From contig JAIOZF010000002.1 of NCBI GenBank assembly GCA_021740745.1, positions 1 through 64,000 of the forward strand: a DNA stretch of 64,000 nucleotides. Direction: 5' to 3'. Positions 33,972-44,200 of this stretch are shown piece by piece. The notes beneath the pieces are model-generated. The model was not told where the DNA came from. It worked only from the letters and a program-made list of their open reading frames with translations, and made no database searches. Source of the DNA: Crocinitomicaceae bacterium (GTDB taxonomy: Bacteria > Bacteroidota > Bacteroidia > Flavobacteriales_D > Crocinitomicaceae). The position numbers were made by a program, and so were the translations under genes. Every line of letters starts with the position of its first letter. Within the stretch, counting starts at the first letter, position 1.

Positions 33972-36182
33972 ATGAATGCAACTAAATTAAAATTATCGAT
34001 CTTCAGTTTTGCAACATTATTTTTTGCAACAACAGGTTTAAGTCAAACTGGAAAAGTTTGGACAACCATCTCTTCAATCTCATCTCTTGAGTTGAACAAT
34101 CAAAATGGAACGTTAACAAGTAAGAACAGTGAATTGAATTCACTTTTCACTCAGTTAAATGTGAATTCAATTACAAAAGCTTTCCCTGCTGCAAAAAGCG
34201 AAGCTTTAGTAAACGTTTATGAGATTTCTTGTACTTGCGACGAGAATGATCTATTACAAGGTATCGCACGTAAATCAACCTTATTTTTAAATCCAACTTT
34301 AGCACCTACGTATGAGTCATTAGAGGTGCCAAATGATTATTCAACGGTTTTCTCAAATGATTATGCCTTGAATTTAATTAACGCGCAAGGTGCGTGGGAT
34401 ATTACAACAGGTGACACTTCAGTTGTGATTGCTATTTCTGATGCGAACTATCATTTAGGTCACGAAGAATTAGTTGGTAAGTACAACTATGTTACTCCAA
34501 ATTCTAACACAGACTATTCACACGGTACAGCAGTGGCAACAACGGCTGCCGGAAATACAAATAATTATTTAGGTAAGAGTTCAATTGGTTACAACAGTAG
34601 ATTACAGTTAAGAGCTATGAACTACAATGAATTACTTGAAGCAACTTATTCAGGTGCACGTGTAGTGAATGTAAGCTGGACATCTGGATGTTATACTAAT
34701 TCTTATGCGCAAGCAATCGTTGATGAGGTATTTGCAAATGGAACTGTTATAGTTGCTTCAGCAGGAAATGGAAGTACATGCGGTGGATCAAGTAACTTAG
34801 TTTATCCAGCTGCATTGAATAATGTAATTTCTGTTTCAAGTGTTGGACCAAATGATAACCACGAACGTTACATCGGAAACCCTGCATCAACACACCAACA
34901 CAATACAACTGTTGACATTTGTGCTCCAGGTTATGATGTTGCTTTAACGATTGCGCCAGGTAACTACTTAACAGGAAATGGAACTTCATTCGCTGCGCCT
35001 TACGTATCAGGTACAATTGCTTTAATGTTGGCTGCGAATTCTTGCTTAACACCGGATGACATAGAATTTATTTTGAAAGAAACTGCTGTTAACCTTGATG
35101 ATTTGAATCCTGCTTACGCTGGTCGATTAGGAGCTGGACGTATGGATGCTGGAGCTGCAGTATTAATGGCTTCTACATTCAATAAATTGAACATCACAAG
35201 TTCGAAAGCAGTTGATTGTGTTGATTACAGTCAATCAGTTAGCTTAACTGTTGATGGAGGTGTTGCACCATATACGACTGTTTGGAGCAACGAACAAGTA
35301 GGAATGACATTAAATAACGCAACAGCAGGTATAGTTTACACTGCAATAGTAAAAGATAGCACTGGTTGTGTTGGAAGTTTTTCTACTCAATTTGATGTTT
35401 TATTACCTATGACATATACCTCAGATATCGAATCTGTAAAATGCTACGGAACAAATACAGGTGCGATTGACTTAGAAGTGAATGGTGGTTCTACAAACTA
35501 TACATACGTATGGAACAATGGTGAAACAAGTCAAGATATTTCTTCTATCGCTACTGGGACATACAATGTAACAGTAACTGACGGAAACGGATGTGTGTTG
35601 ACTGAAACATTCAATATTACTTCTCCTTCAGCATTGGTAAGCTCGGTGAATCACGTAAATGGAGCATTCAATCAAACAACATCGATTGATGTAACTGTAA
35701 ACGGTGGTGCTTTTCCATATTCATATTCTTGGAATAATGGAGCAACAACAGAAGATTTAGTGAATATTCCAGCAGGATTTTACGAAGTGGAGATTGTAGA
35801 TGCAAATGGTTGTGTAAGTTCTGAAAATGCAACAATTACAGGTACATCATTAGTTGGAATTAACAATTTACAAGATAAAGAAGTTAATATCAATGCTTCT
35901 TCAGCTATTTCAACAACAACTGCAGGAATCGAAGAAATGAATCAAGAGTCAGTAAATGTATATCCAAATCCAGCAGCGAATGGTCGCACAACGATTACTT
36001 GGGAAAACATGGATGTAACAACAATTGTTGTATATGATGTAACCGGTAAAATGTATAAATCAATGGATCAAGTTCAAAATGCACAACAAGTTGAATTAAA
36101 TGAAATGGCGAGTGGTCACTACTTCATTCACTTGATGACAGCAAACGGAGATAAATTAGTTAAGAAAGTAAGCTTTATATAA
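33972..36182 (+). CDS. Secreted subtilase (S8 family) with SprB repeats and T9SS sorting domain
   Basis: A 736-residue protein. After a signal peptide ending in GLSQ, the catalytic domain shows Asp157 (VVIAISDANY), His184 (DYSHGTAVAT), the oxyanion Asn266 (SAGNGSTCGG) and Ser339 (GNGTSFAAPYVSG), a complete subtilisin set. Then two or three SprB-type repeats (VKCYGTNTGAIDLEVNGGS; the related WNNGATTEDLVNIPAGFY) and a C-terminal T9SS type A sorting domain from NVYPNPAANG. It is expected to be exported through the outer membrane and anchored or released. A terminator follows 75 bp after the stop. Confidence 0.94.
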   Translation: MNATKLKLSIFSFATLFFATTGLSQTGKVWTTISSISSLELNNQNGTLTSKNSELNSLFTQLNVNSITKAFPAAKSEALVNVYEISCTCDENDLLQGIARKSTLFLNPTLAPTYESLEVPNDYSTVFSNDYALNLINAQGAWDITTGDTSVVIAISDANYHLGHEELVGKYNYVTPNSNTDYSHGTAVATTAAGNTNNYLGKSSIGYNSRLQLRAMNYNELLEATYSGARVVNVSWTSGCYTNSYAQAIVDEVFANGTVIVASAGNGSTCGGSSNLVYPAALNNVISVSSVGPNDNHERYIGNPASTHQHNTTVDICAPGYDVALTIAPGNYLTGNGTSFAAPYVSGTIALMLAANSCLTPDDIEFILKETAVNLDDLNPAYAGRLGAGRMDAGAAVLMASTFNKLNITSSKAVDCVDYSQSVSLTVDGGVAPYTTVWSNEQVGMTLNNATAGIVYTAIVKDSTGCVGSFSTQFDVLLPMTYTSDIESVKCYGTNTGAIDLEVNGGSTNYTYVWNNGETSQDISSIATGTYNVTVTDGNGCVLTETFNITSPSALVSSVNHVNGAFNQTTSIDVTVNGGAFPYSYSWNNGATTEDLVNIPAGFYEVEIVDANGCVSSENATITGTSLVGINNLQDKEVNINASSAISTTTAGIEEMNQESVNVYPNPAANGRTTITWENMDVTTIVVYDVTGKMYKSMDQVQNAQQVELNEMASGHYFIHLMTANGDKLVKKVSFI

Positions 36183-36257
36183 TTCAAGACCCGCTAAACA
36201 ACCAATGTTTTAGTTGTATAAAATAGAATTGGTTGCTTCAACTGTTTTAGCGTGTAC

Positions 36258-36295
36258 AAATCCAGGATTCCTTAGTTGGGACCTGGATTTTTTCT
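36258..36295 (+). terminator. Intrinsic terminator of the subtilase gene
   Basis: AAATCCAGG and CCTGGATTT form the main stem, the upper part is extended by TCC/GGG pairing, and TTTTC follows. It is placed 75-110 bp after the subtilase stop. Confidence 0.75.
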
Positions 36296-36311
36296 TTTGA
36301 ATAACTATACT

Positions 36312-36374
36312 TAAATTAGAAATTAGAGCTAGAAGATAGAGGTTAGAGCTGGAGGTTAGATGCTGGAAGTTAGT
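36312..36374. repeat. TAGA-type array after the subtilase terminator
   Basis: Units TTAGAAAT, TAGAGC, TAGAAGA, TAGAGGT and TGGAAGT in the TAGA direction. Unlike most others in the window it does not touch a stop codon, and no facing TCTA arm follows. Confidence 0.82.
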
Positions 36375-36507
36375 GTCATGTTCTAATAAAAGTAGACACA
36401 TTCTTAAACGAACTTCGATCATTAAGCGGCAAGAAATATGTTTTCTTCCATTCGAATTATGAATCTTCAGCTTCCCAATCTTGAAGACCATTTCCAACCA
36501 TTTCAGG
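36375..36507. other. Possible insertion-sequence fragment
   Basis: Begins GTGTCATGTTCTAATAAAAG then TAGACAC, which has GTGTC/GACAC inverted ends, followed by about 100 bp that resembles decayed coding sequence on the minus strand (for example NSNGRKHISCRL). The reading is interrupted and I cannot assign a transposase family. Confidence 0.3.
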
Positions 36508-36566
36508 CACCAATCAATTGATTAACTTTTTCGATAACCGCTTCATTTCAGCAAGTAAAAACACAT

Positions 36567-36586
36567 AGTTAACCCTACGGTTAACT
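36567..36586. promoter_or_regulatory. Operator-like palindrome upstream of the SprB-repeat gene
   Basis: AGTTAACC and GGTTAACT form a perfect 8-bp inverted repeat around CTAC, about 80 bp upstream of the -7 box at 36664. It could bind a dimeric regulator. Confidence 0.4.
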
Positions 36587-36663
36587 AGCAGTTGTTAATA
36601 GGTAAATGCTGTTATTTTGTCTTAATGGGGCATCTAAAATGAGGGTGCCAAGAAGTCACTAAA

Positions 36664-36671
36664 TACCTTTG
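36664..36671 (+). promoter_or_regulatory. -7 box of the small SprB-repeat gene
   Basis: TACCTTTG is an exact TAnnTTTG match 31 bp upstream of the ATG at 36703. No convincing -33 element was seen. Confidence 0.6.
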
Positions 36672-36702
36672 TAGTGTTCAAGAATTATAATAAAATGAAG
36701 TT

Positions 36703-37293
36703 ATGAAAACAAGTAGAAAATTAAAAATCACTTTAGTGCTTTTTTGTCTTTTGGGGATAAGTTCTATAACAATTGCCCAATCACCACTGAAGATCAATGT
36801 TAAAACATATGATGATGATTGCAATGGAAGTTCCAAAGGAACCATTCGTTCTCAGGTAAGCGGTGGAGTTGCTCCTTATTATTTGCTTTGGAGTAATGGT
36901 TCTACCAAGCCAACTTTAGAAGGTTTAAAAAGCGGAAAATACATTCTACGGGTTTCTGATTCAAAAGGAAATGTTGCGGAAAAAGAGGTTACGATCAATA
37001 AACCTGAGCCTATAAGTATAAAAAGCAGCCCTAATCACTATGTTTTGTATCAACCATTAGGTGTGCTCGTTGATATTGACGTGAAGGGAGGAACTACTTT
37101 TGCTAATTCAGAGGAGCTTTACAAGATAAAAATAGATGATCAATCCTCATTTAGTTCACCGCTCTCAAATGGTCTCCATAAAATCACGGTTGAAGATGCC
37201 AAGGGTTGTAAATTAGAAAAGGAAATGATTTTGAGCTTCTATAAAGAGGAAAATATTGACGCTGATAATACCGCTCAAAATTTAAATAAGTAA
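36703..37293 (+). CDS. Small secreted SprB-repeat protein
   Basis: A 196-residue protein with a signal peptide (ITLVLFCLLGISSITIAQ) and one clear SprB-type repeat: DDCNGSSKGTIRSQVSGGVA followed by YYLLWSNGSTKPTLEGLKSG. A weaker second repeat follows (LGVLVDIDVKGGT, HKITVEDAKGC). There is no C-terminal T9SS sorting domain, so it probably stays in the periplasm or uses another route. Full-length SprB proteins are gliding adhesins of thousands of residues; this may be a stand-alone accessory or a decayed relative. It has its own -7 box. Confidence 0.82.
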   Translation: MKTSRKLKITLVLFCLLGISSITIAQSPLKINVKTYDDDCNGSSKGTIRSQVSGGVAPYYLLWSNGSTKPTLEGLKSGKYILRVSDSKGNVAEKEVTINKPEPISIKSSPNHYVLYQPLGVLVDIDVKGGTTFANSEELYKIKIDDQSSFSSPLSNGLHKITVEDAKGCKLEKEMILSFYKEENIDADNTAQNLNK

Positions 37294-37303
37294 GATCAAC
37301 CTT

Positions 37304-37320
37304 GCAGTGAGTCGCACTGC
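37304..37320 (+). other. Hairpin after the SprB-repeat gene
   Basis: GCAGTG pairs with CACTGC around AGTCG. It has no uridine run, so a terminator role is doubtful. Further right (37390-37440) lie dispersed CTTCGACAAGCTCAGCGACC repeats, then the GGCTCTCGGCTCT motif before the radical SAM gene. Confidence 0.35.
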
Positions 37321-37565
37321 TAGCGATTGTGCAGTATTTTGAATTGAGTTTACATCAATTTTTTAAGGAGATGGATAGTTAAAGAAAGCCGGCGCTTCGA
37401 CAAGCTCAGCGACCGGTATCTATTTTCTAGGTCAGCGAGGGGTATCTTTTTTGGCTCAATAGCCTGAAACGTTTTGTGATTTTAAATTGGTTGATTTGTT
37501 TGGTTCGTAAAAAACAAATCTCAGCTCTAACAGCACAGCGGTCTCAGTTCTCGGCTCTCGGCTCT

Positions 37566-38588
37566 TCAATCCTGAAATACCTTCGCCCCTTCAGAACAAT
37601 TCTGGCAGATATCAATCTGATTGCGACCTGTTAAAATCGCTTGACGGAAATTTCTATAGGTTTTATTTTTCCAAATCTGTTGAAAATCCGTAGTATCAAT
37701 GGATCCCAAAACATGCTGAGCATCTTTGTCGAAACAGCATGGAACAACTTTTCCGTCCCAGGTTAAAACACTTCCCGACCACATGCGCCAGCAATGATTA
37801 CCTGTTGCATATTTTAGTTTGTACGTTCCATCTGATTGACGCGCATAACGCGAATATTTCTCATTTTCAGGCAACAAGGGATTACCATTTTTATAATCGT
37901 ACACTTGCGCTGTTTTGATACGCACCTCGTCAATACCTAATTCATTTCCCAACGTGAAAACTGCTGGAATTTCATGTTCATTGGGTTTAACTGCTAAAAA
38001 TTGAAAGATAAGATGCGGCGTTGCAGATTTCTTTTCTTTTTTGGCTGCAATAAGTAACTTACTTGCTTCAATTACTTTGGCAAGATTCCCATGAACACGA
38101 TAGTTTTCATACGTTTCTTGTGTCAACCCATCAATAGAAATTATCAAGCGATCTAATCCAGAATCGATTATTTCTTCCGCCTTTTGCTGGTCGATGAAAT
38201 GTGCATTAGTAGAAGTTGCTGTGTAAATCTTATGTTTTTTGGCTTGTCGAATCAACTCCAAAAACTGAGGATGCAAAAAAGGTTCTCCCTGGAAATAATA
38301 GTTTATGTAAAAAACAGACTTACTGACTTGATTCAGCATCTTTTCATGTAAAACGAGATCGAGTTTACCTGTTGGTCGCGTAAATTGTTTTAAGCCACTT
38401 GGACATTCAGGGCAACCTAAATTACAAGCTGTTGTCGGTTCAATAGACAACGAAAACGGTTTTCCCCAAGTAAGAGCTTTTTTAGTCAGCCGTGAGAAAT
38501 AGTAGGATTTTTTCAATAAGATAAGGTTCCAAACACGATAAATCGTGAGGTGCTTCAGCAGTTGAAAGGAATCACTCGTTTTAGACAT
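37566..38588 (-). CDS. Radical SAM/SPASM domain protein
   Basis: A 340-residue enzyme. Cys55, Cys59 and Cys62 in TACNLGCPECPSG form the CX3CX2C site for the radical SAM cluster. A SAM-binding segment follows (YYFQGEPFLHP), then RLIISIDGLTQETYENYRVH. The C-terminal SPASM region has further cysteines (NHCWRMWSG, VPCCFDKDA and DICQNCSEG) for auxiliary clusters. Such proteins modify peptides or act on sugars and cofactors. No precursor peptide gene is visible nearby, so the substrate is open. It stands alone between repeats. Confidence 0.92.
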   Translation of the reverse strand: MSKTSDSFQLLKHLTIYRVWNLILLKKSYYFSRLTKKALTWGKPFSLSIEPTTACNLGCPECPSGLKQFTRPTGKLDLVLHEKMLNQVSKSVFYINYYFQGEPFLHPQFLELIRQAKKHKIYTATSTNAHFIDQQKAEEIIDSGLDRLIISIDGLTQETYENYRVHGNLAKVIEASKLLIAAKKEKKSATPHLIFQFLAVKPNEHEIPAVFTLGNELGIDEVRIKTAQVYDYKNGNPLLPENEKYSRYARQSDGTYKLKYATGNHCWRMWSGSVLTWDGKVVPCCFDKDAQHVLGSIDTTDFQQIWKNKTYRNFRQAILTGRNQIDICQNCSEGAKVFQD

Positions 38589-38603
38589 TCTTCAAAGATA
38601 GGG

Positions 38604-38738
38604 ATTGGAAACTAGAAACTAGAAGTTAGAGCTAGAAATTGGAAGTTAGAGCTAGAAGCTGGAAGTTAGAGCTAGAAACTGAGAATTCGTCAAACCTCTA
38701 ACTCTAACCTCTAGCTCTAACCTCTAGCTCTATCCACT
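38604..38738. repeat. TAGA arm and TCTA arm, gene-less inverted pair between divergent genes
   Basis: The TAGA arm (38604-38680) and TCTA arm (38692-38738) face each other across about a dozen bases. They lie in the 5' region shared by the radical SAM gene and the DUF5686 gene, so this copy is not tied to a stop codon. Confidence 0.87.
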
Positions 38739-38745
38739 AATTAAC

Positions 38746-38753
38746 TATATTTA
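38746..38753 (+). promoter_or_regulatory. Near-consensus -7 box of the DUF5686 gene
   Basis: TATATTTA differs from TAnnTTTG in its last base and lies 4 bp before the ATG, which would give a leaderless or very short leader transcript. Low confidence. Confidence 0.25.
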
Positions 38754-38757
38754 CCTC

Positions 38758-41160
38758 ATGAAACAGTTGCTATTTTTCATTTTCTTTTTTTCGCTTTTAA
38801 ACCTTTTTGGTCAAAAGAACTATTTCCTAAAAGATAGTTTTACGCAAGAAAGCATTCCTTTTGCGAAGGTTAAACCAGCTGGTGCAACACCCTTTTTGGC
38901 AGATATTGATGGCGTTTTTAGCGTAGGGAATGATATTCTAAATGTTGAGATTAAAACAAGTGGTTACAGAGATACACTGGTTTATTTAGCGAATTGTGCT
39001 AACAACATAATTTTTCTTCAACCGACGATACAAAATGTAAAAGAAGTAATGGTCACAGCAGGAGAAAATCCCGCACATCGAATTATTGATAAAGCCATTG
39101 CGAATAGAAAGTTGAACAATCCGATGGAAAATGATGCTTTTCAATATGAAAGTTATAGCAAATTCATTTTCGACATCAATCGAGAGGAAATTGACCGCGT
39201 TGTGGCCCAGAAAGGAGATACAACACTTTCGAAAATTCAGGAATTTTTAGATCAACAGTATTTGTTCATGCTGGAAAGCGCCTCAACACGAACGTTTATT
39301 CCACCAGCGCGTGATAAAGAAGAAATTACGGCATACAAGGTATCAGGTTTTTCCGACCCTATGTTGTCCACTTTTGCCAATGAAATGCAGTCCTTTTCTT
39401 TTTATGAAAATCAAGTTCAATTGCTTGGAAAGAACTACATCAATCCAATCGCATTTGGTGGTACCAATCGCTATTTATTTATTCTACAAGACACAACTGT
39501 CGTCGGAAAAGATACCACGTTCACCCTATTTTACCGACCTAGAAAAGGAAAGAACTTTGAAGGAATGACGGGACAATTATACATTAATACCAATGGATAT
39601 GCGATTGAAAAAGTGATTGCGTCGCCCTACTCTGATACCTTGACGAACAAAGTAAAAATTGTACAAGAATATGCTTTTTCGAATGGTAAAAAATGGTTTC
39701 CGAGTAAATTGAGTACTGAAATTATTATGAGTAGTTTAAACTTTTCCCCTCAACTAAAACAAACTTTTTTGGAAGGAAAGGGTAGTACTTACATCAAAAA
39801 TGTTTCCTTTGATTTAGACCCAGAAAGTAAGAAGGGATTTGACAATGTCTCAGTGACCACGAGCGATGAAGCAGGTGAGGTAAAGGATGAAATTTGGGAT
39901 TCTTTGCGCATCTATTCTATTACGGAAAAGGAAAGTCGCACATATAAAGTGATTGACAGTATTTCGAAAGCAAATCATCTCGACCGTCGCTTGGCAGCGC
40001 TCAAAATACTCACGGAAGGAAAGATTCCATTGGGTTACTTCAATATAGATATTTCACGCTTAATCAATTTCAATTTATACGAGGGTTATCGTTTTGGTGG
40101 TGGATTGGAAACATCTAAAAAGTTAATGAAACCAGTCGTTATTGGTGGATATGTAGCTTGGGCCAATCGCGATAAAGTATGGAAATATGGAGCTTATTCA
40201 ACTATTCATTTATATCGTAAGAAAGGAATAAAATTGGATTTACGTTACCAAGATGATGTGATGGAACGAGGTGGAGTAGGTTTTCAAAAAGATTTGTTTT
40301 CATTGACTGGAACAGCGATGTACCGCAATTTATTTATGAAGTACATGGATCATCAACGCTTAGCCGAAGCAGTGTTTTCTGCCAATATCAAATCGAACAT
40401 CAAGGTAAATGTTGGAGGAAATTTTCAACGAATTTGGTTTAACAGCGGATACCAATTCAAGCAATTAGATGATAACAATCAGAGTTTTAGTATTTCTCAA
40501 ACTGATGTTGCTGAAGCGAGTTTAGAGTTTATTTGGAACATCCGTGAAAGGGTAATGCAATTAGGTGATCAACGAATTTCTAAAGGAACCGTTTATCCGA
40601 AAATCCGATTTAAAGTGGCAAAGAGTCTTCCTGGATTTTATTCTGCCCAATTCGATTACACACGCTTAAACATAGACATTCAACAAGATATTCCCATTCT
40701 TGCTTTGGGAAAATTTGCATGGTGCTTGTCAGGTGGACAAACAATTGGAGATGTACCACTTTTCTTGCAACAAGTTGGAAATGGAACAGGTCGACAGTGG
40801 AATTTATCGGTAAAAAACACCTTTGAAACGATGGCGCCAGGAGAATTTTACCATACACGTCAAGCTGGACTTTTCACACGTATGGAATTCACGAAATTCA
40901 AAACCAACGCAAAATGGAACGAACCACAAATTGTTCTACATCACGCAATCGGTTATGGTGAAATGAACCTAAAATCATCTCATAATCTGACCTTTCAATC
41001 AATGGATAAAGGATTCTTCGAAGGTGGTTTGATATTAAATAATGTAATCGTTTCTGGTTTCAGTGGAATCGGAATTGGCGCTTTCTATCGTTATGGTTCC
41101 TATTCTTCAACGGATGCAATAAAGAATTTATACTTGAAGTTGAGTGTAAGTTTTAACTAG
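38758..41160 (+). CDS. DUF5686 family outer-membrane protein
   Basis: An 800-residue protein with a signal peptide (LLFFIFFFSLLNLFGQ). The N-terminal carboxypeptidase-regulatory-like domain (IPFAKVKPAGATPF, VFSVGNDIL) is followed by the DUF5686 body, with NVKEVMVTAGENPAHRIIDK as the typical opening. The C-terminal half is a predicted beta-barrel with alternating strands ending in LYLKLSVSFN. Length and order fit the family, which is widespread in Bacteroidota and has no settled function that I know of. The TAG stop is the first unit of a repeat array. Confidence 0.88.
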   Translation: MKQLLFFIFFFSLLNLFGQKNYFLKDSFTQESIPFAKVKPAGATPFLADIDGVFSVGNDILNVEIKTSGYRDTLVYLANCANNIIFLQPTIQNVKEVMVTAGENPAHRIIDKAIANRKLNNPMENDAFQYESYSKFIFDINREEIDRVVAQKGDTTLSKIQEFLDQQYLFMLESASTRTFIPPARDKEEITAYKVSGFSDPMLSTFANEMQSFSFYENQVQLLGKNYINPIAFGGTNRYLFILQDTTVVGKDTTFTLFYRPRKGKNFEGMTGQLYINTNGYAIEKVIASPYSDTLTNKVKIVQEYAFSNGKKWFPSKLSTEIIMSSLNFSPQLKQTFLEGKGSTYIKNVSFDLDPESKKGFDNVSVTTSDEAGEVKDEIWDSLRIYSITEKESRTYKVIDSISKANHLDRRLAALKILTEGKIPLGYFNIDISRLINFNLYEGYRFGGGLETSKKLMKPVVIGGYVAWANRDKVWKYGAYSTIHLYRKKGIKLDLRYQDDVMERGGVGFQKDLFSLTGTAMYRNLFMKYMDHQRLAEAVFSANIKSNIKVNVGGNFQRIWFNSGYQFKQLDDNNQSFSISQTDVAEASLEFIWNIRERVMQLGDQRISKGTVYPKIRFKVAKSLPGFYSAQFDYTRLNIDIQQDIPILALGKFAWCLSGGQTIGDVPLFLQQVGNGTGRQWNLSVKNTFETMAPGEFYHTRQAGLFTRMEFTKFKTNAKWNEPQIVLHHAIGYGEMNLKSSHNLTFQSMDKGFFEGGLILNNVIVSGFSGIGIGAFYRYGSYSSTDAIKNLYLKLSVSFN

Positions 41161-41237
41161 AAGTTAGAAGTTAGAATTTAGAATTTAGAATTTAGAAGTT
41201 AGCTCTAGCCTCTAACTTCTATCTCCAGCCTCTAATC
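41157..41237. repeat. TAGA arm and TCTA arm between convergent genes
   Basis: The TAGA arm (41157-41202) begins with the TAG stop of the DUF5686 gene. The TCTA arm (41200-41237) leads to the TAG stop of the opposing gene at 41239-41241. The arms would pair as a hairpin and may serve as a two-way terminator. Confidence 0.87.
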
Positions 41238-41238
41238 C

Positions 41239-44200
41239 CTAAAAGAAAGCTCTCAACTCCATTCCACCCGAATGAATCGTTCGATTGTTCTCTGATTTGC
41301 GACCGTTGTACTGCAAGGAAAGTTGCAGGTTTCTTGAAACTGAACGCTGGTAGCTAAAATTCCAAGTGTAGTTGGTTCCGGTGCGCAATCCTTCTAACAT
41401 TTCGAAGCCGAGGGCCGAATTTTCATTTCCATTGTAATCAATTTGCACTAGTTTAATTCCTCCCTGTAAACTGCCTTTATCTGCTTGATTGTACTTAAAT
41501 GTTGAACCGATTTCTGCAACCAATGCTTTTTCACCACCAAATTCAGCTGCATTCTGTTTGTCGGCATATTTGCCATCTAAGGTGACTCTAAAACTTGTGT
41601 TTGGTTGAAAAATGAAACTTGGTTGGATGAAATAATAGGATAGCAAGTAATTTCTTCCAGCTGTATAATCGGCATTCGATTCTTTTGTCCCGATTTGGCC
41701 TTTAGACTCAATTGAAAATACGCGTTTAATGTTCCATCGAAAGGACAATTCATGGTAGGTATTGGCACGCGAATCAAAGCCTGTTGCTAAAAGTGTTTTA
41801 TTTCGCACGTCTTGATAGGTGTATTCTCCACCAAAAATAGATGAGGTACGATTGAAGAAAAGGGTATTCCTCAAGTTCGTATTCGCAGCAATCAAATTCG
41901 TGTCTCTAATCTGAGTTGAAAATGGGTTAAATGCATCAGCTCCAGTGAACAGGTTTGTTTTGCGATTGATTCGCACCCTCGCTTGGTCGGAAAAACGTGA
42001 AAGCAATTTTAAAAAGCCTTTTTTGGAAGACCAAATACGTTCCGGTCGCCAATAAACGGATTGATTCAATTCATTCGAATAGGTTTTAATGTATTGATTA
42101 CTTGGCGTAAAAACCCGCACATAATTCGCTTGATCGACAAATTGAGCAATTTCAAACTCATTCAAATCTTTAATTCCATCCGCATTGTAATCAATCCATG
42201 TGTAAATTCCTTGTCCCGCGTTGACTTGTATATAAAGAAATTCCCTTTTCTGTTCTAAACCAGATCCTACTTCATAAAAATTATTCATGGTTAATGCCCC
42301 CTTAAATAAACGAACTTCATAATCGATTCTTCCCAACAGACTATTTTCAGGCGTTTGCTGAATCAATTGTGGATCAATAATTTTCAACTCGCGATAGCTG
42401 GTAACAACGTTGAGTGTTTGGTTTTTGAGTTGAACTATTTTTACTTCTCCTCCAGCGGTTTTAGCTTTTGCGGCTGATCGTAAATTTGTACTATCAGAAA
42501 GTCGGTCGAAGCGTTCACGATAGAACAGTTTGTACTGATTCTTTATGGAATCCCCATTCGCGATGTAAAATTGATAATCAAAAAACTGATAACTGGAGGT
42601 TTCTAATGGAACATCACCACCCGTAAAACGATTCATTTCGTGGTCATCAATGTAGCCAATTCTGATCCACTTGAAGTTTTGAGAAAATTCAGATCGGTGG
42701 CGAATAAATTCATTCTTTCGTTCAGCATCAGATGATAAATAACTCCCGTCCCATTTCGCTCTAAATCCTTTCTTGTTCCATGCGCCATTTGTCGCTGTGC
42801 GAATTCCTTGATAGGCATCACCGATAATGTAATGTTGTCCTTCTAGGTTTATATTTCCGTACGAACGATTTTTAAAATTTGTCCCTAAAATGGTTGATAA
42901 TTGTGGACCCGTAAATCCTTTGTTACGCGTATTCCAATCACGATCAAATTCTACAGCTCGGTATTGCTCTATTGGAACGAAATTTTTGTTGAGCGCTTCT
43001 ACTTCAAGCTTTGTTTCGAGTGCCCAAGCAGGTAAACTATCGCGACTCAAAGGAATTGTCCCAATTAAGCGACTCCGATTGGAATAACCGTCATCATCCG
43101 AACTACTTAATTTAGAAAAGGTATTGAGGTCATTTTTGGTATAGGCAAATTCACTTTCAACCCTGAGTTGCTTATTAATTTGATAACTAAATCCAGAAGA
43201 AACCATTTGTCGTTGCTTCGGAGTAATGATGAGTCGTGAAGCCGCATAATCTCCTTGCGAAACACCTGCAACAGGCGAAACCCATTTATACACTTTTCCG
43301 AGTGCATTTAAATTCGAGAACACATAATCGCCCTTGCCAGGACCTACAAAGGTGAATACTGCGCGATATAGCGCCGAATCTGGATTAACAGAATACACCA
43401 AAACAGAATCGTAACCGAGAGAATCAACCAACTTGTATAAAACTTGATTCTCGAAATAACCTACAGAATCGATACTGTTGACACGTGCCAATTCTAAACT
43501 ATCTCCAATAGAACTTAACAACTGTTTTTGTGCTGGTGAAAGCTCTTGCTGCAAGGTTTGATTTTTAGCATCTTGTTCTGAATAGGCATTCAACCAAAAG
43601 TTGAATCTTTCAGATGAATAGGTGGTTGAAGTTTGAACAAGTGAGCGGGCATAGTTCAAATCGGAATATTGAAATTCAATCACAATACGCGAATCTTTGG
43701 TGATCAAGTAGCGCGAAGTGAAAACTATTTCCGCTGAATTGTAATTGATGACATAATCGAATTCTTGTCCACGTTCCAGTTGTTTCCCATCGATAAAGAC
43801 GCGCTCGGTTCCACCTAAAACGGTTATAAATGTTTCATTTTCACTTCCGCGTAAACGGTAAGGACCTTGATTTCCTTCCACACCTTGAATAATTTGGCGA
43901 TTGAATTTACCTTTTGAAAGTGCTCCACTGACCTGCGTTTTCCATACAGAACTAGTGTCTTGGGTCCAGTTATATTCGACAGTTAATCCTTGTGCACGTT
44001 TCCGGTAATTCATAAAATATCCTTTCGGTTTGTACAACCAGAAATCACCTGCTACCGTTTTAAATCGGTCATTATACAACTGAATGAATACCTGATCAAA
44101 CTCTTGTAATTTGTTGGTGTTTCCATCGGGTTGAATTGGCAAATTGTCATCGGAAAGCGAGGCAATGAGCTTTAGGTTTGGACCGATATCACCTGAAAGT

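Noticed and set aside
36210..36497. Minus-strand 95-codon frame after the subtilase gene
   Set aside because: It spans a terminator, a TAGA array and an IS-like fragment; the peptide is a mixture of these.
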